DNA from: Streptomyces sp. JJ66
Lineage (GTDB): Bacteria > Actinomycetota > Actinomycetes > Streptomycetales > Streptomycetaceae
NCBI RefSeq assembly: GCF_019303495.1
Contig: NZ_JAEVFI010000015.1
Coordinates: 116,422-180,421 of the forward strand
Reading direction: 5' to 3'
DNA: 64,000 nt
Shown here one piece after another: positions 44,341 through 54,154 of the stretch. Each line of letters starts with the position of its first letter. Position 1 is the stretch's first letter. The position numbers and the translations under genes are program-made. Below the pieces are notes generated by a model. The model had not been told where the DNA came from, ran no database searches, and saw nothing but the letters and a program-made list of their open reading frames with translations.

Positions 44341-45303
44341 ATGTTTGCCGCGTATGCCGCCCGCATGGACTCCCAGCAGCCGCTCACCGGACTCGAACTG
44401 GGCGAACGCCCCGAGCCGGACGTGCCGCCAGGCTGGACGACCGTTGACGTCAAGGCCGCCTCCCTCAACCACCACGACCTGTGGACGCTGCGCGGGGTAG
44501 GGCTCGGTGAGGAGGCGCTGCCCATGATCCTGGGCTGCGACGCCGCCGGGACCGACGCGGACGGCAACGAGGTCGTCGTCTACCCGGTGATCGGGCTGAG
44601 CGGCCACGGTGTGGGGCCCCGGGAGCCGCGCACCATCCTCACCGAGAAGTACCAGGGCACGTTCGCCGAGCGTGTGGCGGTGCCGCAGTGGAACGTGCTG
44701 CCCAAGCCGAAGGAGCTGTCCTTCGAGGAGGCCGCCTGCCTGTCCACCGCCTGGCTGACGGCGTACCGCATGCTGTTCACCAACGCCGGGGTGCGGCCCG
44801 GTGACAGCGTGCTCGTGCAGGGCGCGGGCGGCGGGGTGGCGACGGCCGCGATCGTACTCGGTGCCGCAGCGGGCTTGCGCGTGTTCGCCACCAGCCGGGA
44901 CGAGGCCAAGCGCAAGCGCGCGCTGGAGCTGGGTGCCGAGGGCGCGTTCGAGCCCGGCGCCCGGCTGCCGCTGCGGGTGGACGCCGTGATCGAGACCGTG
45001 GGCGCCGCGACCTGGTCCCACTCGGTGAAGTCGCTCAAGCCGGGCGGTGCGCTCGTCATCTCCGGCGCGACCAGTGGACCCAACCCCCCTTCCGGGGAAC
45101 TCAACCGCATCTTCTTCCTGGAGCTGAAGGTGATCGGCTCCACGATGGGCACCAAGGACGAGCTGACCGGTCTGCTCGACTTCTGCGCGGCCAAAGGGGT
45201 CCGCCCGGTCATCGACACCACCCTGCCGCTCGACCGGGCCCGCGAAGGCTTCGAGAAGATGGCCTCGGGCGACCTGTTCGGCAAGGTCGTCCTCACCGTC
45301 TGA
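44341..45303 (+). CDS. Zinc-type alcohol dehydrogenase-like / quinone oxidoreductase family
   Basis: 320 residues of the MDR superfamily. The N-terminal GroES-like domain keeps VKAASLNHHDLWTLRG and LGCDAAGTDADGNEV. The Rossmann part starts VRPGDSVLVQGAGGGVATAA, where the variant glycine motif suggests NADPH. Catalytic zinc ligands are not evident, favouring a quinone-oxidoreductase-like activity. Substrate unknown. The transcript appears leaderless. Confidence 0.9.
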   Translation: MFAAYAARMDSQQPLTGLELGERPEPDVPPGWTTVDVKAASLNHHDLWTLRGVGLGEEALPMILGCDAAGTDADGNEVVVYPVIGLSGHGVGPREPRTILTEKYQGTFAERVAVPQWNVLPKPKELSFEEAACLSTAWLTAYRMLFTNAGVRPGDSVLVQGAGGGVATAAIVLGAAAGLRVFATSRDEAKRKRALELGAEGAFEPGARLPLRVDAVIETVGAATWSHSVKSLKPGGALVISGATSGPNPPSGELNRIFFLELKVIGSTMGTKDELTGLLDFCAAKGVRPVIDTTLPLDRAREGFEKMASGDLFGKVVLTV

Positions 45304-45370
45304 CCCGGGCCGGTGCCCGCTGAGGGGCGCCGTGGTGTGAGCTCCCACCCCGGTGCCGCTCCGGGCCGGC

Positions 45371-46426
45371 TCAGCGCGGCGGGCGCAGGACGACGCCGAT
45401 GTGGGCGGCGGCCGTGGACAGGTGGCGGCGGATCTCCCTCAGCTGCTCGTGAGTGACGCCGTTGTCCCGGGCCGCGTCCCGTATGTCGTCGCGGAAGCGG
45501 TCTAGCAGACGTTCCATCGCGCGGGCCGGGTCGATCTCCTCGGGCTCCGGTTCGGTGGCCCATTCCGGCGCTGGTGGCTGGGCTGCACCGGAAGGGCGCG
45601 GCCCAGCCCCGGCCGCCGCATCCCGCTCGTGGTGCGCCCCGGCCTCGGTGTGGGGTGCGCGGGTCGGTTCGGGTCCGGCCGGGCTGGGGCGGCTGGTGAA
45701 GAAGGAGTGCGGCCAGGTGGTGGCCGAGACGCGTTCGCTCAGGCCGCTCATTTCCTTGGCCAGTTCCGCCATGCCCTCCCGCACGGCGCCCTGCCAGTCG
45801 CCCGCCTGGGCGTGGGCGGAGACCTGGTCCTGGACCTGGCGGGCGATCCGGCGTACCTCTTCCTGCGCGGCGTGCTGGGCCTCCTGCCGGGCCCGGCGGG
45901 CTTCCTCCTGCGCCGCCTGGCTCTCCCGCCGTGCCTTGCGGCTCTCCGCCTTGGCGCGGCGGGCCTGCTCCTTCCACTCCCGGTTGACCTCGCGCCACGA
46001 ATCGGCGGCCTCGGCGCCGGGCGGGCCCGACTCCGGGCTGCGGGTGCGCTCGGCGGCTTCCCGCATCTCGTGCCGCAGATCACTCGCGGAGCCATGGACG
46101 TCCTCGCGGATCTCGGCGGCCAGGGCCGTCAGCGAGTCGTGGATCTCGCGTTCGAGATCCGTCAGCTCGCCCTGTCGGCCGGCCAGTTCGCCTCGGCCCC
46201 GCTCGGTAATCGAGTACACCTTGCGACCCCCTTCGGTGGTGTGGCTGACCAGCCCCTCGGCTTCCAGCTTCGCCAGCCGCGGGTACACGGTCCCGGCGGA
46301 CGGGGCGTAGAGGCCCTGGAAGCGTTCCTCCAGCAGCCGGATGACCTCGTACCCGTGGCGGGGGGCCTCGGCGAGCAGCTTCAGCAGGTACAGGCGCAGG
46401 CGGCCGTGGGCGAAGACGGGAGGCAT
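45371..46426 (-). CDS. PadR-family regulator with a long C-terminal extension
   Basis: 351 residues. The PadR winged helix (about 1-80) is clear: LYLLKLLAEAPRHGYEVIRL, APSAGTVYPRLAKLEAEGLV and GGRKVYSITERG. The remaining 270 residues, much longer than typical PadR proteins, contain a charged Ala/Arg/Glu coiled coil (about 140-200, ARRAKAESRKARRESQAAQE) and a Pro-rich stretch. Together with the DUF4097 gene it forms a unit; the upstream stop is one base from this ATG. Probably represses that unit. Confidence 0.92.
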   Translation of the reverse strand: MPPVFAHGRLRLYLLKLLAEAPRHGYEVIRLLEERFQGLYAPSAGTVYPRLAKLEAEGLVSHTTEGGRKVYSITERGRGELAGRQGELTDLEREIHDSLTALAAEIREDVHGSASDLRHEMREAAERTRSPESGPPGAEAADSWREVNREWKEQARRAKAESRKARRESQAAQEEARRARQEAQHAAQEEVRRIARQVQDQVSAHAQAGDWQGAVREGMAELAKEMSGLSERVSATTWPHSFFTSRPSPAGPEPTRAPHTEAGAHHERDAAAGAGPRPSGAAQPPAPEWATEPEPEEIDPARAMERLLDRFRDDIRDAARDNGVTHEQLREIRRHLSTAAAHIGVVLRPPR

Positions 46427-46427
46427 G

Positions 46428-47285
46428 TCAGGCGTCCTTCACGAGCAAGGGGGCTTCGGTGGCGGCCCCGGGCGAGCGGCGCAGCAGCGCGAGGCTGCCG
46501 GATACGGTCGTGGCCTTCAGCGTGCCCCGCCCGGCGCCGATGGTGCCGGAGACGCGCTTGGGGCCCCAGGGGCCGCCACTGAGCAGGTCGTCGAAGGCGC
46601 AGGAGAGGGAGCCGCTGTTGGTGTGGGCCTCGACCCGGGTGTCGGGGAGCTGGGGCAGGCGCACCGCGATGCCGCCCGAGACCGTGGTCAGGCACAGTTC
46701 GGTGCGGTTACCCGCGCCTTCCGGCACGTCCACCGTGAGGTCTCCGGAGACCGAGTCGGCCCGGAGCGGGGCGGCGCCGCCGTCGATGACCGTGAGGTCA
46801 CCGGAGACGGAGTGGAAGGAGAGCGGCCCGCGCAGCCCCTGCGCCGCGACGCCGCCGGAGACGGAGTCGGCGCGCACGGAGCCGCCGAGCCCCACGAGCG
46901 TGGTCTCACCGGCGACGCCGCGTACTTCCGTCTCAGCCGTGGTGCCGGATACGACGGTGGCGGCGGCGACCGCCCCGACGCGGACCCGGGCCGACGCGGG
47001 CACGGCCAGCGTCAGATCGGCGCGGCGGCGCCAGCCCTTGCGGGTCAGCAGTTTGAGGAAGTCCTGCCAGGGGACGTCGTCGTAGGCGATGGTGAGCGTG
47101 CCGCCGGTGTGGGTGACGTGCAGCGGTGGGCCCTCGATGGCGGACAGTTCGAGATGGGCGCCGCTCATCTCCTTGCCGACGACGTTGACCGTGCCGCCGA
47201 CGACGCGGATGTCCACCCGCTCGACCGGCTCGGTGAGGGTGAGGTGTTGTGGGGCGGCGATCCGCCACTCCGACGGGCTGGACAC
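46428..47285 (-). CDS. DUF4097 beta-strand-repeat protein
   Basis: 285 residues. A repetitive beta-helix-like protein: repeats of the kind VSGDLTV, VSGGVAAQGL, SVSGTIGAG recur about every 20-24 residues in the second half. No signal peptide and no enzyme motif. DUF4097 proteins are often encoded beside PadR or sigma/anti-sigma genes and are linked to envelope stress in other bacteria, but the role is unproven. GTG 47285 follows AGGGAGG. The stop is 1 base before the PadR ATG, implying one transcript. Confidence 0.9.
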   Translation of the reverse strand: MSSPSEWRIAAPQHLTLTEPVERVDIRVVGGTVNVVGKEMSGAHLELSAIEGPPLHVTHTGGTLTIAYDDVPWQDFLKLLTRKGWRRRADLTLAVPASARVRVGAVAAATVVSGTTAETEVRGVAGETTLVGLGGSVRADSVSGGVAAQGLRGPLSFHSVSGDLTVIDGGAAPLRADSVSGDLTVDVPEGAGNRTELCLTTVSGGIAVRLPQLPDTRVEAHTNSGSLSCAFDDLLSGGPWGPKRVSGTIGAGRGTLKATTVSGSLALLRRSPGAATEAPLLVKDA

Positions 47286-47434
47286 GGTGGCCTCCCTGGG
47301 CGCGGGTGTCGTGCTCTGATGTTCACACGATACATCGCGTCTGTGTCGCGTCAATCCCTCGCAGGGGTGAACGGGCCGCGAGAGGCCCTGACCGCCGTGC
47401 CCCCCGGGGCCGCTCGCAGTGCCCCGCCGGTGCT

Positions 47435-47440
47435 TATGCT
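47435..47440 (+). promoter_or_regulatory. -10 element of a leaderless transcript
   Basis: TATGCT ends 6 bases before GTG 47447. Confidence 0.5.
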
Positions 47441-47446
47441 GCCGGT

Positions 47447-47626
47447 GTGTACTTCACTGATCGTGGGATTGAGGAACTGGAGAACCGGCGTGGTGAGGAG
47501 GAGGTCACGCTCGGGTGGGTGGCCGAGCAGCTGCGGACGTTCGTCGATCTGAACCCGGACTTCGAGGTGCCCGTCGAGCGGCTGGCCACCTGGCTCGCGC
47601 GGCTCGACGACGAGGACGACGACTAG
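47447..47626 (+). CDS. DUF6104-like small acidic protein
   Basis: 59 residues: MYFTDRGIEELENRRGEEEV, then TLGWVAEQLRTFVDLNPDFE, ending with an Asp/Glu tail. Homologues of the same size are conserved in Streptomyces near sucA (from memory). No function is known. The mRNA looks leaderless, with TATGCT 7 bases upstream of the start. The stop runs directly into a 9-bp tandem repeat. Confidence 0.87.
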   Translation: MYFTDRGIEELENRRGEEEVTLGWVAEQLRTFVDLNPDFEVPVERLATWLARLDDEDDD

Positions 47627-47698
47627 CACGAGCAGTACGAGCAGTACGAGCAGCACGAGCAGGACAAGCAGCACGAGCCATACGAGCAATACGGGCAG
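47627..47698 (+). repeat. Eight tandem 9-bp repeats
   Basis: Units of consensus YACGAGCAG begin one base after the DUF6104 stop and run for 72 bases with few substitutions (for example GACAAGCAG, CACGAGCCA). It is a variable-number-type tract in the 3' untranslated region. Confidence 0.85.
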
Positions 47699-47753
47699 GC
47701 CCCCGGGCAGCGGCAGCGGCGAGCAGGCCGCCGGGCGCCGGGGCGCCAACGAG

Positions 47754-47796
47754 ACCGGGCCGGTGCCTCCCTCCGGAAGGGAAGCACCGGCCCGGT
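47754..47796. terminator. Strong bidirectional terminator
   Basis: ACCGGGCCGGTGC (47754-47766) and GCACCGGCCCGGT (47784-47796) form a perfect 13-bp stem with a further inner TCCCT/AGGGA stem. It sits between the DUF6104 gene and sucA, which converge. Confidence 0.85.
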
Positions 47797-47841
47797 CCGC
47801 GTCCCGGGGGCACCACGTGTCGCCCCCGCTACCGCCTCGCG

Positions 47842-50800
47842 TTACAGCTCGAAGACCTCGGCCACCAGCTCGGCCTGCTCCTGCGCGTGCCGCTTCGGCG
47901 AGCCGACCGCGGGGGAGGAGGAGGACGGGCGGGAGACCCGGCGCAGCCGGTCCGCGTTGTCGGGGGCCGCACCGATGATCAGGTCCAGGTGGTCCACCAG
48001 GTTGAGCGCGATGAACGGCCAGGCGCCCTGGTTGGCGGGCTCCTCCTGGGCCCAGACGTACTTCTGCGCCTTGGTGAAGGGCGCCAGCACGTCCTGGATC
48101 TCCTTGGCGGGCAGCGGGTAGAGCCGCTCGATGCGGATCAGGGCCGTGTCGTACGCGTCCCGCTTGCGCCGCTCGGCGTCGAGGTCGTAGTAGACCTTGC
48201 CGGAGCAGAAGACCACCTTGCGGATGTCGGTGGCCTCGACCTTCCCCGACTCCACGGCCGTGTCACCGATGACCGGACGGAACCCGCCGGTGGTGAACTC
48301 CTCCGTCTTCGAGGCCGCCGCCTTCAGCCGCAGCATCGACTTCGGGGTGAAGACGACCAGCGGCTTATGGTGCGGGTTGTGCACCTGCCAGCGCAGCAGG
48401 TGGAAGTAGTTCGACGGCAGGGTGGGCATGGCCACCGTCATGCTGTTCTGCGCGCACAGCTGGAGGAACCGCTCGATGCGGGCCGAGGAGTGGTCCGGGC
48501 CCTGGCCCTCGTAGCCGTGCGGCAGCAGCAGGACGACGCCGGAGGTCTGGTTCCACTTCTGCTCGGCGGAGGTGATGAACTCATCGACGATGGTCTGCGC
48601 GCCGTTGACGAAGTCACCGAACTGCGCCTCCCACATCACCAGCGCGTCCGGGCGGGCCAGCGAGTAGCCGTACTCGAAGCCCATCGCCGCGAACTCGCTC
48701 AGCAGCGAGTCGTAGACGTTGAACCGGGCCTGGTCCTCACCGAGGTAGAGCAGCGGTGTGAAGTCGTTGCCGGTGTTCTGGTCGATGAGCGCGGCGTGCC
48801 GCTGGCCGAAGGTGCCACGGCGCGAGTCCTGCCCGGCCAGCCGCACGGGCGTGCCCTCCAGCAGCAGCGAGCCGATGGCCAGCGTCTCGCCCATGCCCCA
48901 GTCGATCGTGCCCTCTTCGACCATCGTCGCCCGGCGCTGGAGCTGCGGCAGCAGGCGCGGGTGGACGGAGATCCGCTCGGGGATGGTGACCTGGGACTCG
49001 GCGATCCGCTTGACGACCTCCTGGCTGACGGCGGTCTCCAGCGCCACCGGGAACTCCGGCTTCGGCTCGCGCACCTCGGCCGGGCCCGGCGTCGCCGATG
49101 CCTCGCGGACCTCGGTGAACACCTTCTCCAGCTGCCCCTGGAAGTCCTGGAGCGCCTGCTCGGCCTCCTCCATGGTGATGTCGCCGCGCCCGATCAGCGA
49201 CTCGGTGTAGAGCTTGCGCACCGAGCGCTTCTTGTCGATCAGGTTGTACATGCGCGGCTGGGTGAAGGACGGGTTGTCCGTCTCGTTGTGGCCCCGGCGG
49301 CGGTAGCAGACGAGGTCGATGACGACGTCCTTGTTGAACGCCTGCCGGAACTCGAACGCCAGCCGGCCGACGCGCACGACGGCCTCCGGGTCGTCGCCGT
49401 TGACGTGGAAGATCGGCGCCTCGATCATCCGCGCCACGTCGGTGCAGTACATCGACGAGCGGGCCGCCTCGGGCGCCGCCGTGAAGCCGACCTGGTTGTT
49501 GATGACGATGTGCACGGTGCCGCCGGTGCGGTAGCCGCGCAGCTGTGACATGTTCAGCGTCTCGGCGACGACGCCCTGGCCCGCGAAGGCCGCGTCGCCG
49601 TGCAGCTGGACGGGCAGGACGGTGAAGTCGGTGCCGCCCTTGCCGATGATGTCCTGCTTGGCGCGCACGACGCCCTCCACCACCGGGTCCACGGCCTCCA
49701 GGTGCGAGGGGTTCGCGGTGAGGGAGACGTTGATCTTCTCCCCGTCCAGGCCGGTGAACTCGCCCTCGGCCCCCAGATGGTACTTCACGTCGCCGGAGCC
49801 GTGCATCGACTTCGGGTCGAGGTTGCCCTCGAACTCACGGAAGATCTGCGCGTAGGACTTGCCGACGATGTTGGCCAGCACGTTGAGCCGGCCTCGGTGC
49901 GGCATGCCGATGACGACCTCGTCCAGCCGCGACTCGGCCGCCGAGTCGATCACCGCGTCCAGCAGCGGAATGACGGACTCGCCGCCCTCCAGCGAGAACC
50001 GCTTCTGCCCGACGTACTTGGTCTGCAGGAACGTCTCGAACGCTTCCGCCGCGTTCAGCCGGCGCAGGATGCGCAGCTGCTCCTCGCGCTCGGGCGTGGA
50101 GAACGGCCGCTCGACGCGGTCCTGAATCCACTTGCGCTGCTTGGGGTCCTGGATGTGCATGTACTCGATGCCGGTGGTACGGCAGTACGAGTCACGCAGC
50201 ACGCCGAGGATGTCGCGCAGCTTGAGCATGGACTTGCCCGCGAAACCGCCGACGGCGAACTCGCGCTCCAGGTCCCACAGGGTCAGGCCGTGCGAGGCGA
50301 TGTCCAGGTCCGGGTGCTTGCGCTGCTTGTACTCCAGCGGGTCGGTGTCGGCCATGACGTGGCCGCGCACCCGGTAGGAGTGGATGAGGTCGAAGACGCG
50401 GGCGGCCTTGGTGACCTCGTCGTCGTGGGAGACGTCGATGTCCTGGTTCCAGCGCACCGGCTCGTACGGGATGCGCAGGCTCTCGAAGACGTCGTCGTAG
50501 AAGCCGTTCTCGCCCAGCAGCAGCTGGTGCATGACGCGCAGGAACTCACCGGACGCCGCGCCCTGGATGACGCGGTGGTCGTAGGTGGAGGTCAGCGTCA
50601 TCACCTTGGAGACGCCGAGCTTGTTCAGCGCGTCCTGGGAGGTGCCCTGGAACTCGGCCGGGTACTCCATGGCGCCGACGCCGACGATCACACCCTGGCC
50701 GGGCATCAGCCGTGGCACGGAGTGGACGGTGCCGATGCCGCCGGGGTTCGTCAGCGACGCGGTGACGCCGCTGAAGTCCTCCATCGTCAGCTTGCCCGAG

Positions 50801-51741
50801 CGGGCGCGGCGCACGATGTCCTCGTACGCCTGCCAGAACTCGAAGAAGGTCAGCGTCTCGGCCTTCTTGATGCCCGCGACGACCAGCTGCCGGTCGCCGT
50901 TCGGCTTCACCAGGTCGATCGCCAGGCCCAGGTTGACGTGCTCGGGCTTGACCAGCGTCGGCTTGCCGTCCTTCTCGGTGAACGCGTAGTTCATCGAGGG
51001 CATCGCCTTCAGCGCCTGCACCATGGCGTAGCCGATCAGGTGCGTGAAGGACACCTTGCCGCCACGGGCGCGCTTGAGGTGGTTGTTGATGACGATGCGG
51101 TTGTCGAACAGCAGCTTCACCGGCACCGCGCGCACGGACGTGGCCGTCGGCAGCTCCAGGGAGGCGTTCATGTTCTTCGCGACGGCCGCGCCCGGGCCGC
51201 GCAGGGTGACGTACTCCGGTCCGGCCTGCGGCTCCTGCGGTTCCGGGGCCTTCTTCGGCTGCTCCTTGGGCGTCGCCTGCGTCTTCGGCTTCGCGGGCGC
51301 CTGCTCCTTGGGTGCCGCCTGCTGCTTCGGCTGCGCCGGGGCCTGCTCGGGCTTCGCCTGCTCGGCGGGCTTCGCCTGCGCGGCGGGCTTCGCCTGCGCG
51401 GGCTGGGCGGCCGGAGCCTGCTGCGGCTGGGCCTGCTGGGCCTGCTGGGCCTGCGCGGCGGGCTGCGGCTGTGCGGCGGGCTCCCGCGGTGCCGACTTCG
51501 CGGGCGCCTGGGCGGGAGCCTCGCCAGCGGCGGAATCCGCCGCCCCGCTCGTCGTCTGGCCCGGCTTGTAGTCGGCGAAGAAATCCCACCAAGCCCGGTC
51601 TACTGAGTTCGGGTCCTGGAGGTACTGCTGGTAGATCTCGTCGACGAGCCACTCGTTGGGACCAAAACCGGTGACGGGGCTCTTCCCTTGCCCGTCCTGG
51701 TCGGTCGAGATGCTCGAGGTCTTCGGGGACTGTGACGACAC
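47842..51741 (-). CDS. sucA: Multifunctional 2-oxoglutarate dehydrogenase E1o-E2o fusion (KGD type)
   Basis: 1299 residues. Order: a short E1 N-terminal segment ([20 protein letters not shown], about 30-50), an Ala/Gln/Lys/Pro linker (about 65-160), an E2-type acyltransferase domain ending with [14 protein letters not shown] (His about 390), then the thiamine-diphosphate E1 domain with [20 protein letters not shown] (about 612) and [14 protein letters not shown]. This fused layout is specific to actinobacteria, where it acts as decarboxylase and succinyltransferase in the TCA cycle and is restrained by the FHA protein GarA. GTG 51741 follows GAGGGCGG. Confidence 0.95.
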   Translation of the reverse strand: MSSQSPKTSSISTDQDGQGKSPVTGFGPNEWLVDEIYQQYLQDPNSVDRAWWDFFADYKPGQTTSGAADSAAGEAPAQAPAKSAPREPAAQPQPAAQAQQAQQAQPQQAPAAQPAQAKPAAQAKPAEQAKPEQAPAQPKQQAAPKEQAPAKPKTQATPKEQPKKAPEPQEPQAGPEYVTLRGPGAAVAKNMNASLELPTATSVRAVPVKLLFDNRIVINNHLKRARGGKVSFTHLIGYAMVQALKAMPSMNYAFTEKDGKPTLVKPEHVNLGLAIDLVKPNGDRQLVVAGIKKAETLTFFEFWQAYEDIVRRARSGKLTMEDFSGVTASLTNPGGIGTVHSVPRLMPGQGVIVGVGAMEYPAEFQGTSQDALNKLGVSKVMTLTSTYDHRVIQGAASGEFLRVMHQLLLGENGFYDDVFESLRIPYEPVRWNQDIDVSHDDEVTKAARVFDLIHSYRVRGHVMADTDPLEYKQRKHPDLDIASHGLTLWDLEREFAVGGFAGKSMLKLRDILGVLRDSYCRTTGIEYMHIQDPKQRKWIQDRVERPFSTPEREEQLRILRRLNAAEAFETFLQTKYVGQKRFSLEGGESVIPLLDAVIDSAAESRLDEVVIGMPHRGRLNVLANIVGKSYAQIFREFEGNLDPKSMHGSGDVKYHLGAEGEFTGLDGEKINVSLTANPSHLEAVDPVVEGVVRAKQDIIGKGGTDFTVLPVQLHGDAAFAGQGVVAETLNMSQLRGYRTGGTVHIVINNQVGFTAAPEAARSSMYCTDVARMIEAPIFHVNGDDPEAVVRVGRLAFEFRQAFNKDVVIDLVCYRRRGHNETDNPSFTQPRMYNLIDKKRSVRKLYTESLIGRGDITMEEAEQALQDFQGQLEKVFTEVREASATPGPAEVREPKPEFPVALETAVSQEVVKRIAESQVTIPERISVHPRLLPQLQRRATMVEEGTIDWGMGETLAIGSLLLEGTPVRLAGQDSRRGTFGQRHAALIDQNTGNDFTPLLYLGEDQARFNVYDSLLSEFAAMGFEYGYSLARPDALVMWEAQFGDFVNGAQTIVDEFITSAEQKWNQTSGVVLLLPHGYEGQGPDHSSARIERFLQLCAQNSMTVAMPTLPSNYFHLLRWQVHNPHHKPLVVFTPKSMLRLKAAASKTEEFTTGGFRPVIGDTAVESGKVEATDIRKVVFCSGKVYYDLDAERRKRDAYDTALIRIERLYPLPAKEIQDVLAPFTKAQKYVWAQEEPANQGAWPFIALNLVDHLDLIIGAAPDNADRLRRVSRPSSSSPAVGSPKRHAQEQAELVAEVFEL

Positions 51742-51962
51742 GGCGGCAACCGCCCTCTTCCGCTTCACATGGTGGTGGACAGCGGAAATAAAGGCTACGC
51801 CCCCGAGGGCCTTCGGTGCAGTCCGCAGCCGGTGGTCGTCACGTACGTCACATCTGAACGGCGGTTTCAGAGCATGCCGGGCTGGGAAAGCTGCATGGTT
51901 CCGTGTGGTCCGGGTACGGCGGCCCGCGGCTGCGGCCACCGGATGCCACAGCCTTTCGAAGG

Positions 51963-51992
51963 CTTCACCGCTTCACACGGACTTCACGTGCC
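51963..51992. promoter_or_regulatory. CTTCAC direct repeats upstream of sucA
   Basis: Three copies CTTCACCG, CTTCACACGGA and CTTCACGTGCC in a row, 8 and 11 bases apart (51963, 51971, 51982). The 11-base spacing resembles PhoP boxes (GTTCACC-like repeats), but the first base differs. Located 220 bases upstream of the sucA start. Confidence 0.35.
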
Positions 51993-52022
51993 CGACGGTT
52001 CCCCGACGCCCTCGACCCTACG

Positions 52023-53141
52023 TCAAGCCGATATCCGGCCGAGCCCCGGGAGAGTGACGACCATCCGGCAGCCCCGCGCCGACTCGGCGACCCGGATGCT
52101 GCCCCCGTGCAGGTCCACCGCCCACCGCGCGATGGCCAGGCCGAGCCCCGTGCCGCCGTCCTGCTTGCCCTCCGACCCCGCGGCCCGGCCGAAGCGCTCG
52201 AACACCCGGTCCCGGTCGTGCTCCGGGATGCCCGGACCCTCGTCCTGCACCTCCAGCACCAGGCTCTCCGCCCGGCCGCCGGGCCGCGCCCGCACCGAGA
52301 CCCGGCCGTGGGGCGGACTGTGCTTGACGGCGTTGTCGATCAGGTTGGCCACCACCTGGTGCAGCCGCTCGGTGTCGGCGTGCGCGCACAGCTCCGGTGG
52401 GGAGACGTCCAGGTGCAGGTGCACGTCGCCCCGGGCGTGCCCCTGGCCCTTGCTCATGTTGGCCTCCTTGAGCACGTTCGCCAGGTACGGCCAGACCTCG
52501 AAGCGACGGCTGCGCAGCGGCACCACCCCGTGGTCCAGCCGCGAGAGGTCCAGCAGCTGCTCCACCAGCCCGCCCAGCCGCTCGGTCTGCCGCAGCGCTG
52601 TCAGCATCGTCTCCGGGTCGGCCTGCGAGACGCCGTCCACCACGTTCTCCAGCACCGCGCGCAGCGCCGCGATCGGCGTCCGCAGCTCGTGCGAGACGTT
52701 CGCGATCAGCTCCTTGCGGTGCCGGTCGGCGGCCTCCAGGTCACCGGCCATGCGGTTGAACGTGCGGCCCAGCTCGCCCAGCTCGTCGCGGCGGTCGAAG
52801 GTCACGCGCCGCGCGTAGTCACCGCGGGTCATCGCGCGAGCGGCGTCCGTCATCTCGCCCAGCGGTGCGATCAGCCACTGGGCCACGAACTGGGTGATCA
52901 GCAGCGAGGCGATGACCGCGAGGATCGCGATGACGCGCATCTCGATGTCCACGTGGACGGCCACCAGGATCAGGAACGTGGTGAGCCCCACGGAGACGAT
53001 CACCAGCGCCCCGAGCGCCGCCTTGACCGACCGGTAGGGGTCCACGTGCCGCAGTGCCGCCCAGCCCCGCGCCCACAGCCCCGGACGCCGCTCCCCGGGC
53101 ATGCCGGGCTGGCCGGCCGCACCGGACTTGCCGGACGCCAT
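52023..53141 (-). CDS. Two-component sensor histidine kinase
   Basis: 372 residues. Two adjacent membrane segments (about 40-63, ALGALVIVSVGLTTFLILVA, and about 68-88) enclose almost no external loop, so sensing is probably intramembrane. A HAMP domain (about 88-142), the phosphoacceptor ANVSHELRTPIAALRAVLEN (His about 151), the N-box VVANLIDNAVKHSP and G-boxes VQDEGPGIPEHD and GGTGLGLAIARW follow. The stimulus is unknown. The start is 4 bases after the response-regulator stop. Confidence 0.95.
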   Translation of the reverse strand: MASGKSGAAGQPGMPGERRPGLWARGWAALRHVDPYRSVKAALGALVIVSVGLTTFLILVAVHVDIEMRVIAILAVIASLLITQFVAQWLIAPLGEMTDAARAMTRGDYARRVTFDRRDELGELGRTFNRMAGDLEAADRHRKELIANVSHELRTPIAALRAVLENVVDGVSQADPETMLTALRQTERLGGLVEQLLDLSRLDHGVVPLRSRRFEVWPYLANVLKEANMSKGQGHARGDVHLHLDVSPPELCAHADTERLHQVVANLIDNAVKHSPPHGRVSVRARPGGRAESLVLEVQDEGPGIPEHDRDRVFERFGRAAGSEGKQDGGTGLGLAIARWAVDLHGGSIRVAESARGCRMVVTLPGLGRISA

Positions 53142-53145
53142 CGGC

Positions 53146-53910
53146 TCAGGCGCCGTCGGCGGCCGGCGCGGGCGGCTCCAGCGCGTACCCCACGCCGTGC
53201 ACCGTACGGATGCGCTCGGCGCCTATCTTGCGGCGCAGCGCCTTGATGTGGCTGTCTACCGTGCGGGTGCCCGAGGCATCTGACCAGTCCCACACCTCCG
53301 CGAGCAGCCGCTCGCGGGAGAGGACGGCACGCGGGGAGCTGGCCAGGCACACCAGCAGGTCGAACTCCGTGGGCGTCAGGTGGACGTCCTGGCCGCCCAC
53401 GCGGACCCGGCGCTGCGCGTGGTCCACCTCCAGCTCCCCCAGCCGCAGCGCTCCCGACGGCGGCCCGGACGCCGCCAGCGTCGCCCGCTCCACCCGGCGC
53501 AGCAGGACATGGACCCGGGCGGCCAGCTCGCGCATGGAAAACGGCTTGGTCATGTAGTCGTCCGCGCCGACGCCGAGCCCGACCAGCAGGTCCGTCTCGT
53601 CGTCCCGCGCGGTCAGCATCAGCACCGGCACCGGCCGCCGGGCCTGCACCCGGCGGCACACCTCCAGCCCGTCGTAGCCCGGCAGCATGACGTCGAGCAC
53701 CAGCAGCTCCGGTGCCCAGCTCTCCGCCAGCGTGACCGCTGCGGGGCCGTCGGCGGCGGTCTGCACGGCGAAGCCCTCCGCGCGCAGCCGGGCGGCGATC
53801 GCCTCGACGATCGTCGGGTCGTCCTCGACGACGAGGACGCGCCGCTGCGCTCCCGGGGTCGCGGCCGTTCCCGCGCCGCTGTGGCCCTGCGCCGTGCTGC
53901 TCTGGTCCAT
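53146..53910 (-). CDS. OmpR-family response regulator
   Basis: 254 residues. The receiver domain has VLVVEDDPTIVEAI, the phosphorylated Asp in LLVLDVMLPGYDG (about 73), and the Lys in DDYMTKPFSMREL. The C-terminal winged helix has LTPTEFDLLVCLASSPRAVL, TVDSHIKALRRKIG and RTVHGVGYALEP. Partner of the adjacent kinase. Start ATG 53910 (MDQSSTAQG) has AGGGCGGG upstream; the first 23 residues are a variable tail. The regulon is unknown; nearby sucA is not an obvious target. Confidence 0.95.
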   Translation of the reverse strand: MDQSSTAQGHSGAGTAATPGAQRRVLVVEDDPTIVEAIAARLRAEGFAVQTAADGPAAVTLAESWAPELLVLDVMLPGYDGLEVCRRVQARRPVPVLMLTARDDETDLLVGLGVGADDYMTKPFSMRELAARVHVLLRRVERATLAASGPPSGALRLGELEVDHAQRRVRVGGQDVHLTPTEFDLLVCLASSPRAVLSRERLLAEVWDWSDASGTRTVDSHIKALRRKIGAERIRTVHGVGYALEPPAPAADGA

Positions 53911-54154
53911 GTGGCTGCCCGCCCTGCTGTGCCGGTCGTCGGTGCTGTAGTGCCAGCGGTGTTGTGCCAGCAGGGTAAGGGGCGTTCGGGGCCGGGTCAC
54001 CGGCGGTACCCGGAGCACTCGGGTGGCGTACTCTGACATGCCTTTACGGCCGGTTGACAGGTGTGGCCTCCACCACTGACATTGGCCCGTGGACCGGGGC
54101 GAGCGCCGGGGTGCGCGCCGGAGGACAGTGCGGTGCGCGCAGGAAGGAGCCGGC

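Noticed and set aside
47627..47698. Repeat tract considered as a CRISPR array
   Set aside because: Units are 9 bases, contiguous and without spacers; no cas genes are present.
47351..47749. A minus-strand frame with a long Leu/Val run, resembling a membrane helix
   Set aside because: The hydrophobic run is only the 9-bp tandem repeat read in one frame; no start signal, and it crosses the DUF6104 gene.
49600..51606. A 668-codon frame antisense to sucA ending in Leu/Arg repeats
   Set aside because: The repeats mirror the sucA linker codons; no ribosome site or family motif.
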